Shown here: one piece after another, positions 22,343 through 29,378 of the stretch
How positions within the stretch are numbered: position 1 is the stretch's first letter
Layout of the letters: every line of letters begins with the position of its first letter
The notes under the pieces: model-generated
The model's input: only the letters and a program-made list of their open reading frames with translations
Databases searched by the model: none
Told to the model about the DNA's origin: nothing
Source: a virus
Virus record (IMG/VR): IMGVR_UViG_3300008117_000049
Coordinates: 62,001-126,000 of that record
Strand: one strand, 5' to 3'
Length of the DNA stretch: 64,000 nucleotides
Position numbers and translations under genes: made by a program

Positions 22343-22474
22343 ATGGAATACGAGTTTCTATTTACGATGTGGGAGTGCACCGCTTGTGCTCACCTTTACA
22401 ATAACGAGCAAGAAAAATGCACGAACTGCCACAACGAGTGCAAACCTATAAAAATTAAAGGCGTAAGAGCCTAA
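22343..22474 (+). CDS. Rubredoxin-like zinc-ribbon peptide, 43 aa
   Basis: ATG with AAAGGAGATG. Residues 12-33: C-T-A-C-A-H-L-Y...C-T-N-C-H-N-E-C, two CxxC knuckles 11 residues apart, as in rubredoxin-type or zinc-ribbon proteins. Basic tail. Below the usual size cut-off but with promoter and ribosome-binding site. Confidence 0.65.
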   Translation: MEYEFLFTMWECTACAHLYNNEQEKCTNCHNECKPIKIKGVRA

Positions 22475-22515
22475 ACCCCCGTTATCAAATTGTTATGAAC
22501 TGCCGATAGAAATAC

Positions 22516-22543
22516 TTGACTAATTTGTGCCGTAGGGTATAGA
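22516..22543 (+). promoter_or_regulatory. Sigma-70-like promoter
   Basis: TTGACT (22516-22521), 16 bases, TATAGA (22538-22543). An ATG at 22552 is near the predicted start and in frame with 22585. Confidence 0.6.
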
Positions 22544-22584
22544 TTTGCTGTATGGCAACAAAATCTCTCGGAAAGGAGAACGCA

Positions 22585-22764
22585 ATGAAAATTGTTATTG
22601 CTTTGCTAGGTATGTGGTGTTTTTGGAATTGTCTTCGCATCACCGACCAACTCGGACACGCCTTTATCTTTGGTGGAAACTTACCTGCTCTATGGGCTGG
22701 GCTTTTGCTTTTCTTCTCTGGGTTTGTGGGCTGTGTAGTGTATCTGTTTGGAAACAGGGAATAA
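22585..22764 (+). CDS. Small membrane protein with two TM segments, 59 aa
   Basis: ATG 22585 follows AAAGGAGAACGC. Two hydrophobic stretches, IVIALLGMWCFWNCL and ALWAGLLLFFSGFVGCVVYLF in parts, are separated by a short polar loop with a His. This size and shape fit holin-like or small inner-membrane phage proteins. It lies far from the endolysin-like gene, so a holin role is not claimed. Confidence 0.65.
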   Translation: MKIVIALLGMWCFWNCLRITDQLGHAFIFGGNLPALWAGLLLFFSGFVGCVVYLFGNRE

Positions 22765-22788
22765 AATGTCTGCCGTTTTAGTTATAGT
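22757..22788 (+). promoter_or_regulatory. SigR/SigH-like promoter
   Basis: GGGAAT (22757-22762), 18 bases, GTTATAGT (22781-22788). It overlaps the end of the membrane-protein gene and is 59 bases before 22816. Confidence 0.68.
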
Positions 22789-22815
22789 AATTATCAAGAA
22801 AGGAATTGATAACTA

Positions 22816-23031
22816 ATGGAAAAAACAAAAATAAGAGTAGAACTGATTTCTACTTCCGACCCTTATACAAATCTAACTAAGGGTGCATTAGGAACTAAGG
22901 TGATGGAATACATTGACCCTTGGGGATACCGAACAATTGTAGTGCAATGGGACAATGGCTCTAACCTAAGTCTTATCGAAGGTTCGGGAGATAGTTGGAG
23001 AGAGATTACGGAAGTGGTGGATAATGTATAA
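22816..23031 (+). CDS. DUF4314-like protein, 71 aa
   Basis: V-E-L-I-S-T-S-D-P-Y-T-N-L-x2-G-A-L-G-T, then V-V-Q-W-D-N-G-S-N-L-S-L-I-E-G, and a final D. This is the DUF4314 pattern, a small SH3-like barrel common in phages and plasmids with no known activity. It starts an operon of overlapping genes through 24021; the next gene begins eight bases before its stop. Confidence 0.75.
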   Translation: MEKTKIRVELISTSDPYTNLTKGALGTKVMEYIDPWGYRTIVVQWDNGSNLSLIEGSGDSWREITEVVDNV

Positions 23032-23227
23032 CTATTCATCAGCAACTTATACAGTCACTCTGACCACAAACTCTACGAGTTACATTACGAGTGTTACAAC
23101 ACCGACAACTGACCAAGAAGAAATTATTGACTTGGCGATAGAACGCATAAAAGAAGAAGATGGTTTTGACTTATCTAATCACAAGTTAGTTGATACCGAT
23201 GTAGAAGTATTGGAAGTGTGGGACTAA
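23024..23227 (+). CDS. Hypothetical protein, 67 aa
   Basis: Overlaps DUF4314 by 8 bases and is followed by a TAATG junction. Thr/Ser-rich beta-like N-terminus (SATYTVTLTTNST) and an acidic C-terminal helix plus strand (DLAIERIKEEDGF, DVEVLEVWD). It is reminiscent of small phage proteins with a repeated beta-alpha-beta fold, but not assigned. Confidence 0.62.
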   Translation: MYNYSSATYTVTLTTNSTSYITSVTTPTTDQEEIIDLAIERIKEEDGFDLSNHKLVDTDVEVLEVWD

Positions 23228-23505
23228 TGAGTGCTACCGATTACAACGACCTAAGCCGACACATAGGACACGATGTAGTAGTTGTGACCTATGCCGATAC
23301 TAATGTCGCCATTGAGTGCGAAGAGTGTAGTGAAGTGCTACTGGACTTTGACAAAGAAGTTGAGTGCGAGAACCACACTTGGACTTTACAAATGAACATA
23401 GCCAACACCCCGACACAGAACTGGTGCGAAGAGTGTGGAGCAACTGAACCTGCCGACCCTGAAGATGTGGCAGAACAAATCCGACTATTAGGAGAGAACG
23501 ACTAA
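23227..23505 (+). CDS. Zinc-ribbon protein, 92 aa
   Basis: ATG 23227 overlaps the previous TAA. Cys pattern: C-E-E-C-S (about 36-40), C-E-N-H (about 52-55) and W-C-E-E-C-G (about 74-79), enough for two metal sites. Acidic. Translationally coupled on both sides. Confidence 0.66.
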   Translation: MSATDYNDLSRHIGHDVVVVTYADTNVAIECEECSEVLLDFDKEVECENHTWTLQMNIANTPTQNWCEECGATEPADPEDVAEQIRLLGEND

Positions 23506-23645
23506 TGAACGATAAAGAAAAAGAACTAATCAACAATAAAGAAAAAGCGTTGATAAATGTTAGAACCATTCAGATTTGTTTGCGTATGGGTTTGACTATG
23601 GAACAAATTAAGAAAGTGCTGGATAAAAATGAATCAGGAAACTAA
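23505..23645 (+). CDS. Small helical protein, 46 aa
   Basis: The ATG overlaps the previous TAA, and its end overlaps the next gene by 17 bases. Lys/Glu-rich helix (EKELINNKEKALINV) then MGLTMEQIKKVLDK, which looks like part of an HTH. The overlaps support translation. Confidence 0.58.
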   Translation: MNDKEKELINNKEKALINVRTIQICLRMGLTMEQIKKVLDKNESGN

Positions 23646-24021
23646 AATCAACACCGAAAGATTATCCCCTGAGTTTTATGTCTGGGAAACTGGATACGAA
23701 GAAGTCTGGGCTGATAAAGATAATCCATTTTTCGTAGTGCGAAATGGCGAAATGCGTATCCACAAAACCGAAAAAGATGGAAGTGTAAAGATAATCAGAT
23801 ACACCGATGCTTTGCTAAAAGAAATCAGCAACGATGGGGAACTTAGCAAATTGTATGAACAAGATGAAGAACTGCTAACAATAGTTATGAACCCTTGGTT
23901 TGAGATTTACTCTATCCATCACACCGACTACTACTCTGAGCCGTTTTCTGAACTGGACAAGGCGATAGATTACGCAAGAGAAATGCTGGTGAAGTATCCC
24001 GATGGGATAGTTACCGACTAA
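23629..24021 (+). CDS. Hypothetical protein, 130 aa
   Basis: ATG overlapping the previous small gene, with AAAAATG and no strong Shine-Dalgarno sequence. Alpha/beta protein with E-E-V-W-A-D-K-D-N-P-F-F-V-V, M-R-I-H-K-T-E-K-D-G and an E-L-D-K-A-I-D-Y-A-R-E-M end. It is the last gene of the 22816 operon; a terminator follows. Confidence 0.68.
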   Translation: MNQETKINTERLSPEFYVWETGYEEVWADKDNPFFVVRNGEMRIHKTEKDGSVKIIRYTDALLKEISNDGELSKLYEQDEELLTIVMNPWFEIYSIHHTDYYSEPFSELDKAIDYAREMLVKYPDGIVTD

Positions 24022-24039
24022 AAGAGAGAAAGAGAAACT

Positions 24040-24066
24040 GGCTTGGGAAACCGAGCCTTTTTCTTT
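24040..24066 (+). terminator. Rho-independent terminator
   Basis: GGCTTGG-GAAA-CCGAGCC followed by TTTTTCTTT. Confidence 0.8.
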
Positions 24067-24122
24067 ATGCCGAAGATGGCGTGGGCAGCCTGTTTTTCCG
24101 TTCACAATGCTACCTTTGTAGC

Positions 24123-24395
24123 ATGTCCTTTCACTCTGCTACACCGATAAAACTGCTTGACGCGTTTGATGAACGCATCTCTTTTCTTTACTTCCTTTCA
24201 GGTGGGGTGCATGATGGGAGAATAGTTCTGATTTCCTCGTTGGCGAGGCAGGATTATGAAGAAACAAGTGTCTTTCTCTGTAATGATTTGGAGGGAGATG
24301 ATGTGGACTGGGGTAATTCGTTATCAACTATCCCGTATGTGGATACCGAAGATGCACTCAACAGGATAGGATACACAACGAAGATTTCCTCTTGA
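24123..24395 (+). CDS. Doubtful hypothetical protein, about 90 aa
   Basis: Open frame from a possible GTG at 24081 or ATG at 24123; no ribosome-binding site or promoter is visible. The composition is compatible with coding (LLDAFDERISFLYFL, RIVLISSLARQDY, V-D-T-E-D-A-L-N-R-I). Its end overlaps the -35 of the next promoter. Kept with low confidence. Confidence 0.35.
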   Translation: MSFHSATPIKLLDAFDERISFLYFLSGGVHDGRIVLISSLARQDYEETSVFLCNDLEGDDVDWGNSLSTIPYVDTEDALNRIGYTTKISS

Positions 24396-24420
24396 CATGG
24401 AAAAACCTGCCGCCTACAAT
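24392..24420 (+). promoter_or_regulatory. Sigma-70-type promoter
   Basis: TTGACA (24392-24397), 17 bases, TACAAT (24415-24420). The spacer contains the CATGGAAAAA box. Confidence 0.72.
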
Positions 24421-24455
24421 AAAACACAAGACGATAATGACAAAAGGAGATGCCG

Positions 24456-24953
24456 ATGGGCACGACTGTTGATGGATTGAAGCCGACTCACGCCGTAGGA
24501 GAGTCGTTCAGTAGAAATGTGTGGGGCTGGACTCCACTGAAGAACTATGTTCTTGAAAATCACAACAAATACGAGAAAGCCTTTCTTGATGGCAAACTCA
24601 CTAAACTCCAAGCAAGCAGACTGGCCGATGCTCTGTTTGAAGACATCGCAAGTGGCAAGGCCGAGAAATATGCCGATAACTTTATGCTCACTGTAAAAGC
24701 AGAGCCAACTGTCGTATGTGAAATCTGTGCTGGCACTGGTATTCGTGCCGATGAACTTGGAAAAGAAAAGGGTATGGACAAGATGGAGTTAGTGGCTCTG
24801 CTTGCCGAACAAGTTGGTAGGACACACGGATATTGCAATGGCTGTGGTGGGTTTGGCTCAAGGAAGACCAACAACAGTAGTTATTACTTAGAAGTAGAAG
24901 ATATCCAAGAGTTCGCCGAGTTTCTCAAAAACTCAGGTGGAGCAAACTGGTAA
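24456..24953 (+). CDS. CxxCxGxG-type zinc-finger protein A, 165 aa
   Basis: ATG 24456 is best spaced from AAAGGAG (24450 abuts it). R-N-V-W-G-W-x-P-L near residue 21 is followed by helices. Then come C-E-I-C-A-G-T-G (about 90) and C-N-G-C-G-G-F-G (about 129), DnaJ-like CxxCxGxG pairs, and a final F-A-E-F-L-K-N-S-G-G. The next gene has the same blocks in the same order, so they are tandem paralogues. The family is widespread in phages with no assigned function. Confidence 0.75.
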   Translation: MGTTVDGLKPTHAVGESFSRNVWGWTPLKNYVLENHNKYEKAFLDGKLTKLQASRLADALFEDIASGKAEKYADNFMLTVKAEPTVVCEICAGTGIRADELGKEKGMDKMELVALLAEQVGRTHGYCNGCGGFGSRKTNNSSYYLEVEDIQEFAEFLKNSGGANW

Positions 24954-24972
24954 AAAATCTTTTGCGACACGC

Positions 24973-25002
24973 TTGACAAATGTCAGTGCCGTTGTGTAGA
25001 TT
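24973..25002 (+). promoter_or_regulatory. Sigma-70-like promoter
   Basis: TTGACA (24973-24978), 18 bases, TAGATT (24997-25002), ahead of 25047. Confidence 0.6.
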
Positions 25003-25046
25003 TCATATATACCAAATGGTAACAACAAACGATTGGAGAAAATACT

Positions 25047-25562
25047 ATGGGTATGGATGTATATGGCAAGAGCCCTAAGAACGAAACTGGCGAGTACTTC
25101 CGCCGTAATGTTTGGGGCTGGCGACCACTCTGGGACTACTGCGTTGATAACTTCAACGACCTAGTTGGCGAAGTATCTGGACATTACAACGATGGCGATG
25201 GATTGAACAACGCTGGCAGTTTGGAACTAGCACGCCGAATTAGAGAACAACTAAAAACTGGTGAGGCTAAGGATTACATTGAAAAGCGTAATTCTCGTTT
25301 AGCATCACTTGAACGACCTAACTGCGAACTCTGCCAAGGAACTGGTATTCGTACCGATGCACTTGGCGTAGAGCACAAGATGCCGATTAGAGAACTTTCA
25401 CCTGAGATGGCATCACTAACTAATCGCACACATGGTTGGTGTAATGGTTGCGATGGCGAAGGTAAGAAAGATGCGTGGGAAACTTCCTACTCACTTGACC
25501 TTGATGATTTAGAAGAGTTTGCCGAGTTCCTAGAGAACTCTGGTGGATTTGAGATTTGCTAA
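25047..25562 (+). CDS. CxxCxGxG-type zinc-finger protein B, 171 aa
   Basis: M-G-M-D-V-Y-G-K-x-P-x6-E-Y-F-R-R-N-V-W-G-W-R-P-L-W-D-Y opening, C-E-L-C-Q-G-T-G (about 95), C-N-G-C-D-G-E-G (about 136) and the F-A-E-F-L-E-N-S-G-G ending. This copy keeps the conserved opening (MGxDVYGKxP) that the upstream paralogue has changed, so it is probably the canonical member. RBS GGAGAA. Zinc binding is expected; the role is unknown. Confidence 0.78.
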   Translation: MGMDVYGKSPKNETGEYFRRNVWGWRPLWDYCVDNFNDLVGEVSGHYNDGDGLNNAGSLELARRIREQLKTGEAKDYIEKRNSRLASLERPNCELCQGTGIRTDALGVEHKMPIRELSPEMASLTNRTHGWCNGCDGEGKKDAWETSYSLDLDDLEEFAEFLENSGGFEIC

Positions 25563-25600
25563 TGAAAGAGCAAACACAACTCACGAAAGGAGGGGTAAAA

Positions 25601-25843
25601 GTGAGAGCAAATATGACAAAAAAGAACGCCGATGCTAGTTGGGATTGGTTTGTTGCTATGTACACAAAGCGTGGCTACAAATCTCTAAACCAATTTGCGA
25701 TGGCTACTGGAATGCAGAAAAGCAGTCTAAGTAGATACTTCCATCAGCAACGACAGTTGCCGTCAGGTATGATGGCAAAACTCTGCCAAGAACTCAAAGT
25801 CACGCCAAACGAGATGATGAAAGCACTTGGTATGTGGCAGTAA
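25601..25843 (+). CDS. HTH (XRE-like) regulator, 80 aa
   Basis: GTG 25601 is chosen because AAAGGAGGGG lies seven bases upstream; ATG 25562 is an alternative that overlaps the previous TAA. Residues about 22-75 form a helix-turn-helix: S-L-N-Q-F-A-M-A-T-G-M-Q-K-S-S-L-S-R-Y-F, then L-P-S-G-M-M-A-K-L-C-Q-E-L-K-V-T-P-N-E-M. A DNA-binding regulator of early genes is likely; the target is unknown. Confidence 0.72.
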   Translation: MRANMTKKNADASWDWFVAMYTKRGYKSLNQFAMATGMQKSSLSRYFHQQRQLPSGMMAKLCQELKVTPNEMMKALGMWQ

Positions 25844-25869
25844 ACCCCGCTATTTAGTAGCAAACACCT

Positions 25870-25897
25870 GAGCCAAGTGTCTAAACTGGCTCTTTTT
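25870..25897 (+). terminator. Rho-independent terminator
   Basis: GAGCCA paired with TGGCTC across an 11-base loop, then TTTTT. Confidence 0.75.
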
Positions 25898-26011
25898 ACA
25901 CATAAACACCGATTTATGTGGGTAAAATATTACCTATAACTGAATATGTATTGGGAGAACCAAAACAAACAACGACCAAGTACTAACTAACAAGGAAAGG
26001 TAGGTCGCCTA

Positions 26012-26593
26012 ATGAAATGGTTGCTGACAATAACAATGGCTTTGTTGCTCAATGGGTGTGTATCATCTTCGGCAATAGCAAGTCAGTTAGCAAAAGATGA
26101 AGTGACAAGGAGTGTGGAAACTCAACAAATTGTCGCATCAAAGAACATTTTCAATAACCCCGTAATATCTAAATCCACTTCGTTTGCGAAGTATGCGGAA
26201 AGTATTGAAAATAGAAAAAAACTGAATAAAGTCGTAATCCGATTAATACACCGAGTAGGTAAAACCCCCTATGTTCCGACTGGTTCATCTATTTATGGGT
26301 GGGACTGCTCTGGGATGGTCAGATGGGCTTACGAGCAACTGGGTGTAGAAGTACCACACTCAGCAACAGCACAAGCGTATGTTGGTGAAAGAGTATCTAA
26401 GAAAGAACGAAAAGTTGGAGATATAGTAATCTTTGGCTATCGTGGCTCTAAGAGTTTCTACCACTCCGCTATTTACATTGGTAAGGACAAGGTAGTAAAT
26501 GCCAATCGTGGATTTGGTGGAACTCACATACAGCCACTCTCCGATTACGAAAACAACAGAATAATCTATGTTCGGGTAATACCGACTGCGTAA
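26012..26593 (+). CDS. NlpC/P60 endopeptidase lipoprotein
   Basis: Signal peptide with lipobox L-L-N-G-C (C16), predicting export and lipid anchoring on the outer face of the membrane. Residues about 70-193 are an NlpC/P60 domain: W-D-C-S-G-M-V with catalytic C99, V-P-H-S-A, G-D-I-V-I-F, and Y-H-S-A-I-Y-I-G with H151. These cysteine peptidases cut peptide stems of peptidoglycan. A membrane-anchored phage copy could remodel the wall around an infected cell, aid lysis or exclude other phages; the choice is open. RBS AAAGGTAGG. Confidence 0.85.
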   Translation: MKWLLTITMALLLNGCVSSSAIASQLAKDEVTRSVETQQIVASKNIFNNPVISKSTSFAKYAESIENRKKLNKVVIRLIHRVGKTPYVPTGSSIYGWDCSGMVRWAYEQLGVEVPHSATAQAYVGERVSKKERKVGDIVIFGYRGSKSFYHSAIYIGKDKVVNANRGFGGTHIQPLSDYENNRIIYVRVIPTA

Positions 26594-26610
26594 AGATAAA
26601 CTTCAGGAAC

Positions 26611-26640
26611 TCCCCGTCAGAAATGGCGGGGATTTCTCCT
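26611..26640 (+). terminator. Probable terminator
   Basis: CCCCG-T-CA-GAAA-TG-G-CGGGG with a short interrupted T run. Confidence 0.6.
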
Positions 26641-26681
26641 TCCTGGGCCGCCATTTTTTCTGTGCGTTTCCACTTGACAAT

Positions 26682-26708
26682 GGGAATAAATTCCTATAAG
26701 TTTTAGTT
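26682..26708 (+). promoter_or_regulatory. SigR/SigH-like promoter
   Basis: GGGAAT (26682-26687), 18 bases, GTTATTGA from 26706, preceded by TTGACA (26674). It is 53 bases before 26735. Confidence 0.65.
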
Positions 26709-26734
26709 ATTGAATACATACCGAAAGGATTCAA

Positions 26735-26944
26735 ATGAAAACAATGATTGTTTCAATACCACTGGGACTGGGGCTACTTGCTTTGGGGCTCAGTATCAAG
26801 GCTGGCACACTGTCAATCAGTGCCGATAAGTTAGCCATACTCCTATCATCAATCACTCTTGTAGTTGGGGGTTTTGCTGGGCTCATCTTTGCTTGGCAGA
26901 ACAGACCACTGGCTCTTCGTAGAAATGTCAGGAGCAGAAGATAA
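26735..26944 (+). CDS. Small membrane protein, 69 aa
   Basis: ATG with AAAGGA. Two hydrophobic segments (IPLGLGLLALGL and LAILLSSITLVVGGFAGLI in parts) and a strongly basic end (RPLALRRNVRSRR), giving a likely cytoplasmic C-terminus. TAATG overlap with the next gene. Function not recognised. Confidence 0.66.
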   Translation: MKTMIVSIPLGLGLLALGLSIKAGTLSISADKLAILLSSITLVVGGFAGLIFAWQNRPLALRRNVRSRR

Positions 26945-27768
26945 TGACTACACCGATTATTATTGACACACAAATCGCAGAACTACTTGCGTCTATTGAG
27001 TCAAAGAACATAAGCATCCACTCACTGAATCAGTCAATCGAGTACAACAAGAAGCACTCTTGGATGGGCAAAGAAGTGGAGCAAAAAGAAATCAAACGAG
27101 ATGCTCTCGAAAAAGAACTTGCCGTCGACAAGGAAAAACTGGCAGCCCTCAAGGCACTCTACACAGGATGGTCCCGTGCCTACCTTGTGCGGAATAGCAA
27201 TGGGCACATTCACAAGAGTCGTAATTGCGGAACCTGCTTTCCTACTACTCAGTATGTTTGGCTTACCGAGATGTCAGGTCGAGATGAACTTGAGATTGCG
27301 TTTCTTGCTGGCGAGAAAGCCTGTACTGTTTGCTATGCTCACGCCCCATCTGCTTACTTCCTCAGACAATGCGAGTTGGAAGACCCAGAGGTAGTAGAGG
27401 CACGCCGTCTTCGTCAGGTTCGTAAGGCTGAGATTGAGGCTAAGCGTTTGAAGACTGGTATCTGGAATCCAGATGGCACACCGCTAGTAGTGCTTGAATA
27501 CGCATTTAGCAGATACAAGACTGAGGTCAAGGCAGAGCGTACTGCTCAGTCAATTGCCGTCAATATGCTAGTTGGTATTCAAAGCATGGGTCGCACACCT
27601 GAAGAGATTGAGCGTAGCCAAGAGTCACTTGACACCATCTTGGTTGCTTTGGCACACAAGCGAGGAACTTCGGTTGAGGAGCAGAGAATTCTAATCCAAG
27701 CCAAAGCCGATGCTCAAATCAAAAAGAACAAGCGTAATTATCCAGATGTAAATTGGACTACAAGATAA
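26944..27768 (+). CDS. Conserved phage protein: coiled coil plus Cys motif, 274 aa
   Basis: Residues 8-75 are a coiled coil. Next comes W-S-R-A-Y-L-V-R-N-S-N-G-H-I-H-K-S-x-N-C-G-T-C, W-L-T-E-M-S-G and A-C-T-V-C-Y-x-H-A-P. This His/Cys block is shared by many actinobacteriophage proteins and could bind zinc. A basic helical region follows to the end. No enzymatic activity is known to me. The start overlaps the previous TAA. Confidence 0.75.
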   Translation: MTTPIIIDTQIAELLASIESKNISIHSLNQSIEYNKKHSWMGKEVEQKEIKRDALEKELAVDKEKLAALKALYTGWSRAYLVRNSNGHIHKSRNCGTCFPTTQYVWLTEMSGRDELEIAFLAGEKACTVCYAHAPSAYFLRQCELEDPEVVEARRLRQVRKAEIEAKRLKTGIWNPDGTPLVVLEYAFSRYKTEVKAERTAQSIAVNMLVGIQSMGRTPEEIERSQESLDTILVALAHKRGTSVEEQRILIQAKADAQIKKNKRNYPDVNWTTR

Positions 27769-27815
27769 GAGTTTTGGCTTAGGTTATAATTGGAATACTT
27801 ACAGTAAGGATTATG

Positions 27816-28145
27816 ATGGCTGAAGACAAAGCACAACCAGTGCCGACAGACATTTCTCAAATGTCCCCTAACGATTTACACGCTCTTATTGAAAAAGAGG
27901 GTAAGAACTTCGTTCAACAGACTGAAGAGGGTGACATTGACATCAATGAGTACCTAGCATCAGAGCAGTTCGACTTGCCTAGACTTCTAAATCTATTCTT
28001 CGCTTTTGAGTATTTTCATCGTGCAGGGTCAAAGCAAGCAAACTTTGATTCTAGATACGGATTGCTATACGAACTTGTATATGCTGAACTAGGAAAACTT
28101 CTCGGTACGCAACTATACGGACCAGAATATGTGATTGGTTTATAG
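27816..28145 (+). CDS. Hypothetical acidic protein, 109 aa
   Basis: ATG 27816 is better spaced from AAGGA than ATG 27813. A TATAAT lies at 27785-27790 with no clear -35. Acidic, helical (DLHALIEKEGKNFVQQTEEG, LPRLLNLFFAFEYFHRAG). No motif recognised. Confidence 0.66.
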   Translation: MAEDKAQPVPTDISQMSPNDLHALIEKEGKNFVQQTEEGDIDINEYLASEQFDLPRLLNLFFAFEYFHRAGSKQANFDSRYGLLYELVYAELGKLLGTQLYGPEYVIGL

Positions 28146-28180
28146 CCAACCGCCAATAAAAAAGAAAGACAGAAAGACAA

Positions 28181-28663
28181 ATGAATTTACAAACAATTCT
28201 ATTACTACCGATTGCTTACTTACTTGTTGTAAGCATCCCGTTGCTAATCACCGATATTCGCGAGAGCAGACTAAAGAACTCTATTGTTTTTCCAGGCTAC
28301 CTAGTGTGGTTAGTGTCTGCCATTGCTTATACCGCTCTATCTGGAGATTGGCTAAATGCTTTAGTGCTACCACTTGCTATTGGACTACCGCTATTAGTTG
28401 GGCTAACTATATTTAATATCAGGACCGATGCTATTGGTATGGGCGATGTCAAACTTATTGTTTTGATGGGTCTGACTTTATCTTGGAAGAGCCTATGGGT
28501 TTGGCTTACTATTCTAGTAATTGCACTATTCATTGGTCTAGTAGTTACTGCGGTGCTTGCTTTTAGAAAGAGATACCCAGACACTATCAGTTACACTATC
28601 CGTTTAGGAGTTATTACTTATCTTGTTTACATTACTCATTTGCTGGTGCTATTCACAAAGTAG
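28181..28663 (+). CDS. A24 prepilin-peptidase-like membrane protein
   Basis: Five or six hydrophobic segments. The two aspartates of type IV prepilin peptidases are both present in context: D25 in I-T-D-I-R-E-S-R-L-K-N and D89 in G-M-G-D-V-K-L, the family's GxGDxKL motif. At 160 aa it matches the short CpaA/TadV-like or archaeal-type enzymes without the N-terminal methylase part. It would cleave class III signal peptides of pilin-like proteins inside the membrane. A phage-borne copy is unusual; no prepilin gene was recognised in the window. Confidence 0.78.
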   Translation: MNLQTILLLPIAYLLVVSIPLLITDIRESRLKNSIVFPGYLVWLVSAIAYTALSGDWLNALVLPLAIGLPLLVGLTIFNIRTDAIGMGDVKLIVLMGLTLSWKSLWVWLTILVIALFIGLVVTAVLAFRKRYPDTISYTIRLGVITYLVYITHLLVLFTK

Positions 28664-28711
28664 TAGTCTGTAAGAGAGTGTCAAGAGAAAAAGAAAAGCG
28701 AGTGAATTTAA

Positions 28712-28960
28712 ATGAGCATAGATGCTTATGATTACGGAAAGCAAGATGGCAAAGCAGAAGAAAGACAAAGATTAGTTGATGTAATCAAGTCTTACCGATG
28801 CGAGTGTGTTGACATGACATACGAGCAAATGGAAGTTGCTTACCCAGACCCTAAGAAAAGATTTTTTGAACACGGGAACTGTGGCTTCATTGACATTGAT
28901 TGGCTTATTGAACAACTTGAAAAGGGAGAAGAAGATGTACCGCCTACTACACTGGATTAG
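28712..28960 (+). CDS. Hypothetical protein, 82 aa
   Basis: ATG without a strong Shine-Dalgarno sequence, after GAGTGAATTTAA. Charged alpha/beta protein with Y-R-C-E-C-V and a later G-N-C-G-F-I-D-I-D-W-L-I-E-Q-L block. This C-G-F-I-D...W-L pattern occurs in several small phage proteins of unknown role. It overlaps the next gene by 26 bases. Confidence 0.65.
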   Translation: MSIDAYDYGKQDGKAEERQRLVDVIKSYRCECVDMTYEQMEVAYPDPKKRFFEHGNCGFIDIDWLIEQLEKGEEDVPPTTLD

Positions 28961-29114
28961 TGGAATAGCATTTAAAGTTGCTCACTGGGCTCAGTGGCAA
29001 TCAACTAAGTTTCCACGCAAGAAACACCGAAAAAGGTATTTGACAAATGTCATAGGATATGCCTATGATTATCTTGTTGTAAAGATACAACACCTAAAGA
29101 CGAAAGGACACTAG
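28935..29114 (+). CDS. Small basic protein, 59 aa
   Basis: ATG 28935 follows GGGAGAAG. This is the sensible start of a longer open frame that overlaps the previous gene. Basic and aromatic (LLHWISGIAFKVAHWAQWQ, then KFPRKKHRKRY). It could associate with nucleic acid or membrane; not assigned. Confidence 0.58.
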   Translation: MYRLLHWISGIAFKVAHWAQWQSTKFPRKKHRKRYLTNVIGYAYDYLVVKIQHLKTKGH

Positions 29115-29116
29115 AA

Positions 29117-29353
29117 ATGTCAAAGAAACTAATTTCAATTAGCGAAGAGCAGTTACAGTTTGCCGTAGGGCTTACCGAGTTTGCTTTGAGGCAACTAAAT
29201 CTGAAACACGATGAATCATACTCAGGCGTAGATAAATTGCTATACACGACTTGGATTGTGTCAGCAGAGGAATTGCTTGAAACGCTCAAAGCCGAAAACG
29301 CACAAAATGAGCCAGAAACGCTTGTAGAGGACATTGAACGCCCAGAGGCGTAA
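29117..29353 (+). CDS. Hypothetical helical protein, 78 aa
   Basis: ATG with AAAGGACAC. Mostly helical and acidic (EEQLQFAVGLTEFALRQL, SAEELLETLKAENAQ). Two bases after the preceding gene, so same operon; terminator at 29379. Confidence 0.66.
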   Translation: MSKKLISISEEQLQFAVGLTEFALRQLNLKHDESYSGVDKLLYTTWIVSAEELLETLKAENAQNEPETLVEDIERPEA

Positions 29354-29378
29354 AAAACTCTATAAAAGACCCTAAAAG

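Noticed and set aside
22585-22764. Small two-TM protein as the holin
   Set aside because: Size fits, but it is in the early small-gene region, under a housekeeping-type promoter and 15 kb from the endolysin-like gene; other small membrane proteins at 26735, 30544 and 30712 are equally possible.
24081-24122. GTG at 24081 as the start of the doubtful 24.1-kb gene
   Set aside because: It lies at the T run of the 24040 terminator with no ribosome-binding site; if the gene is real the ATG at 24123 is a better start.
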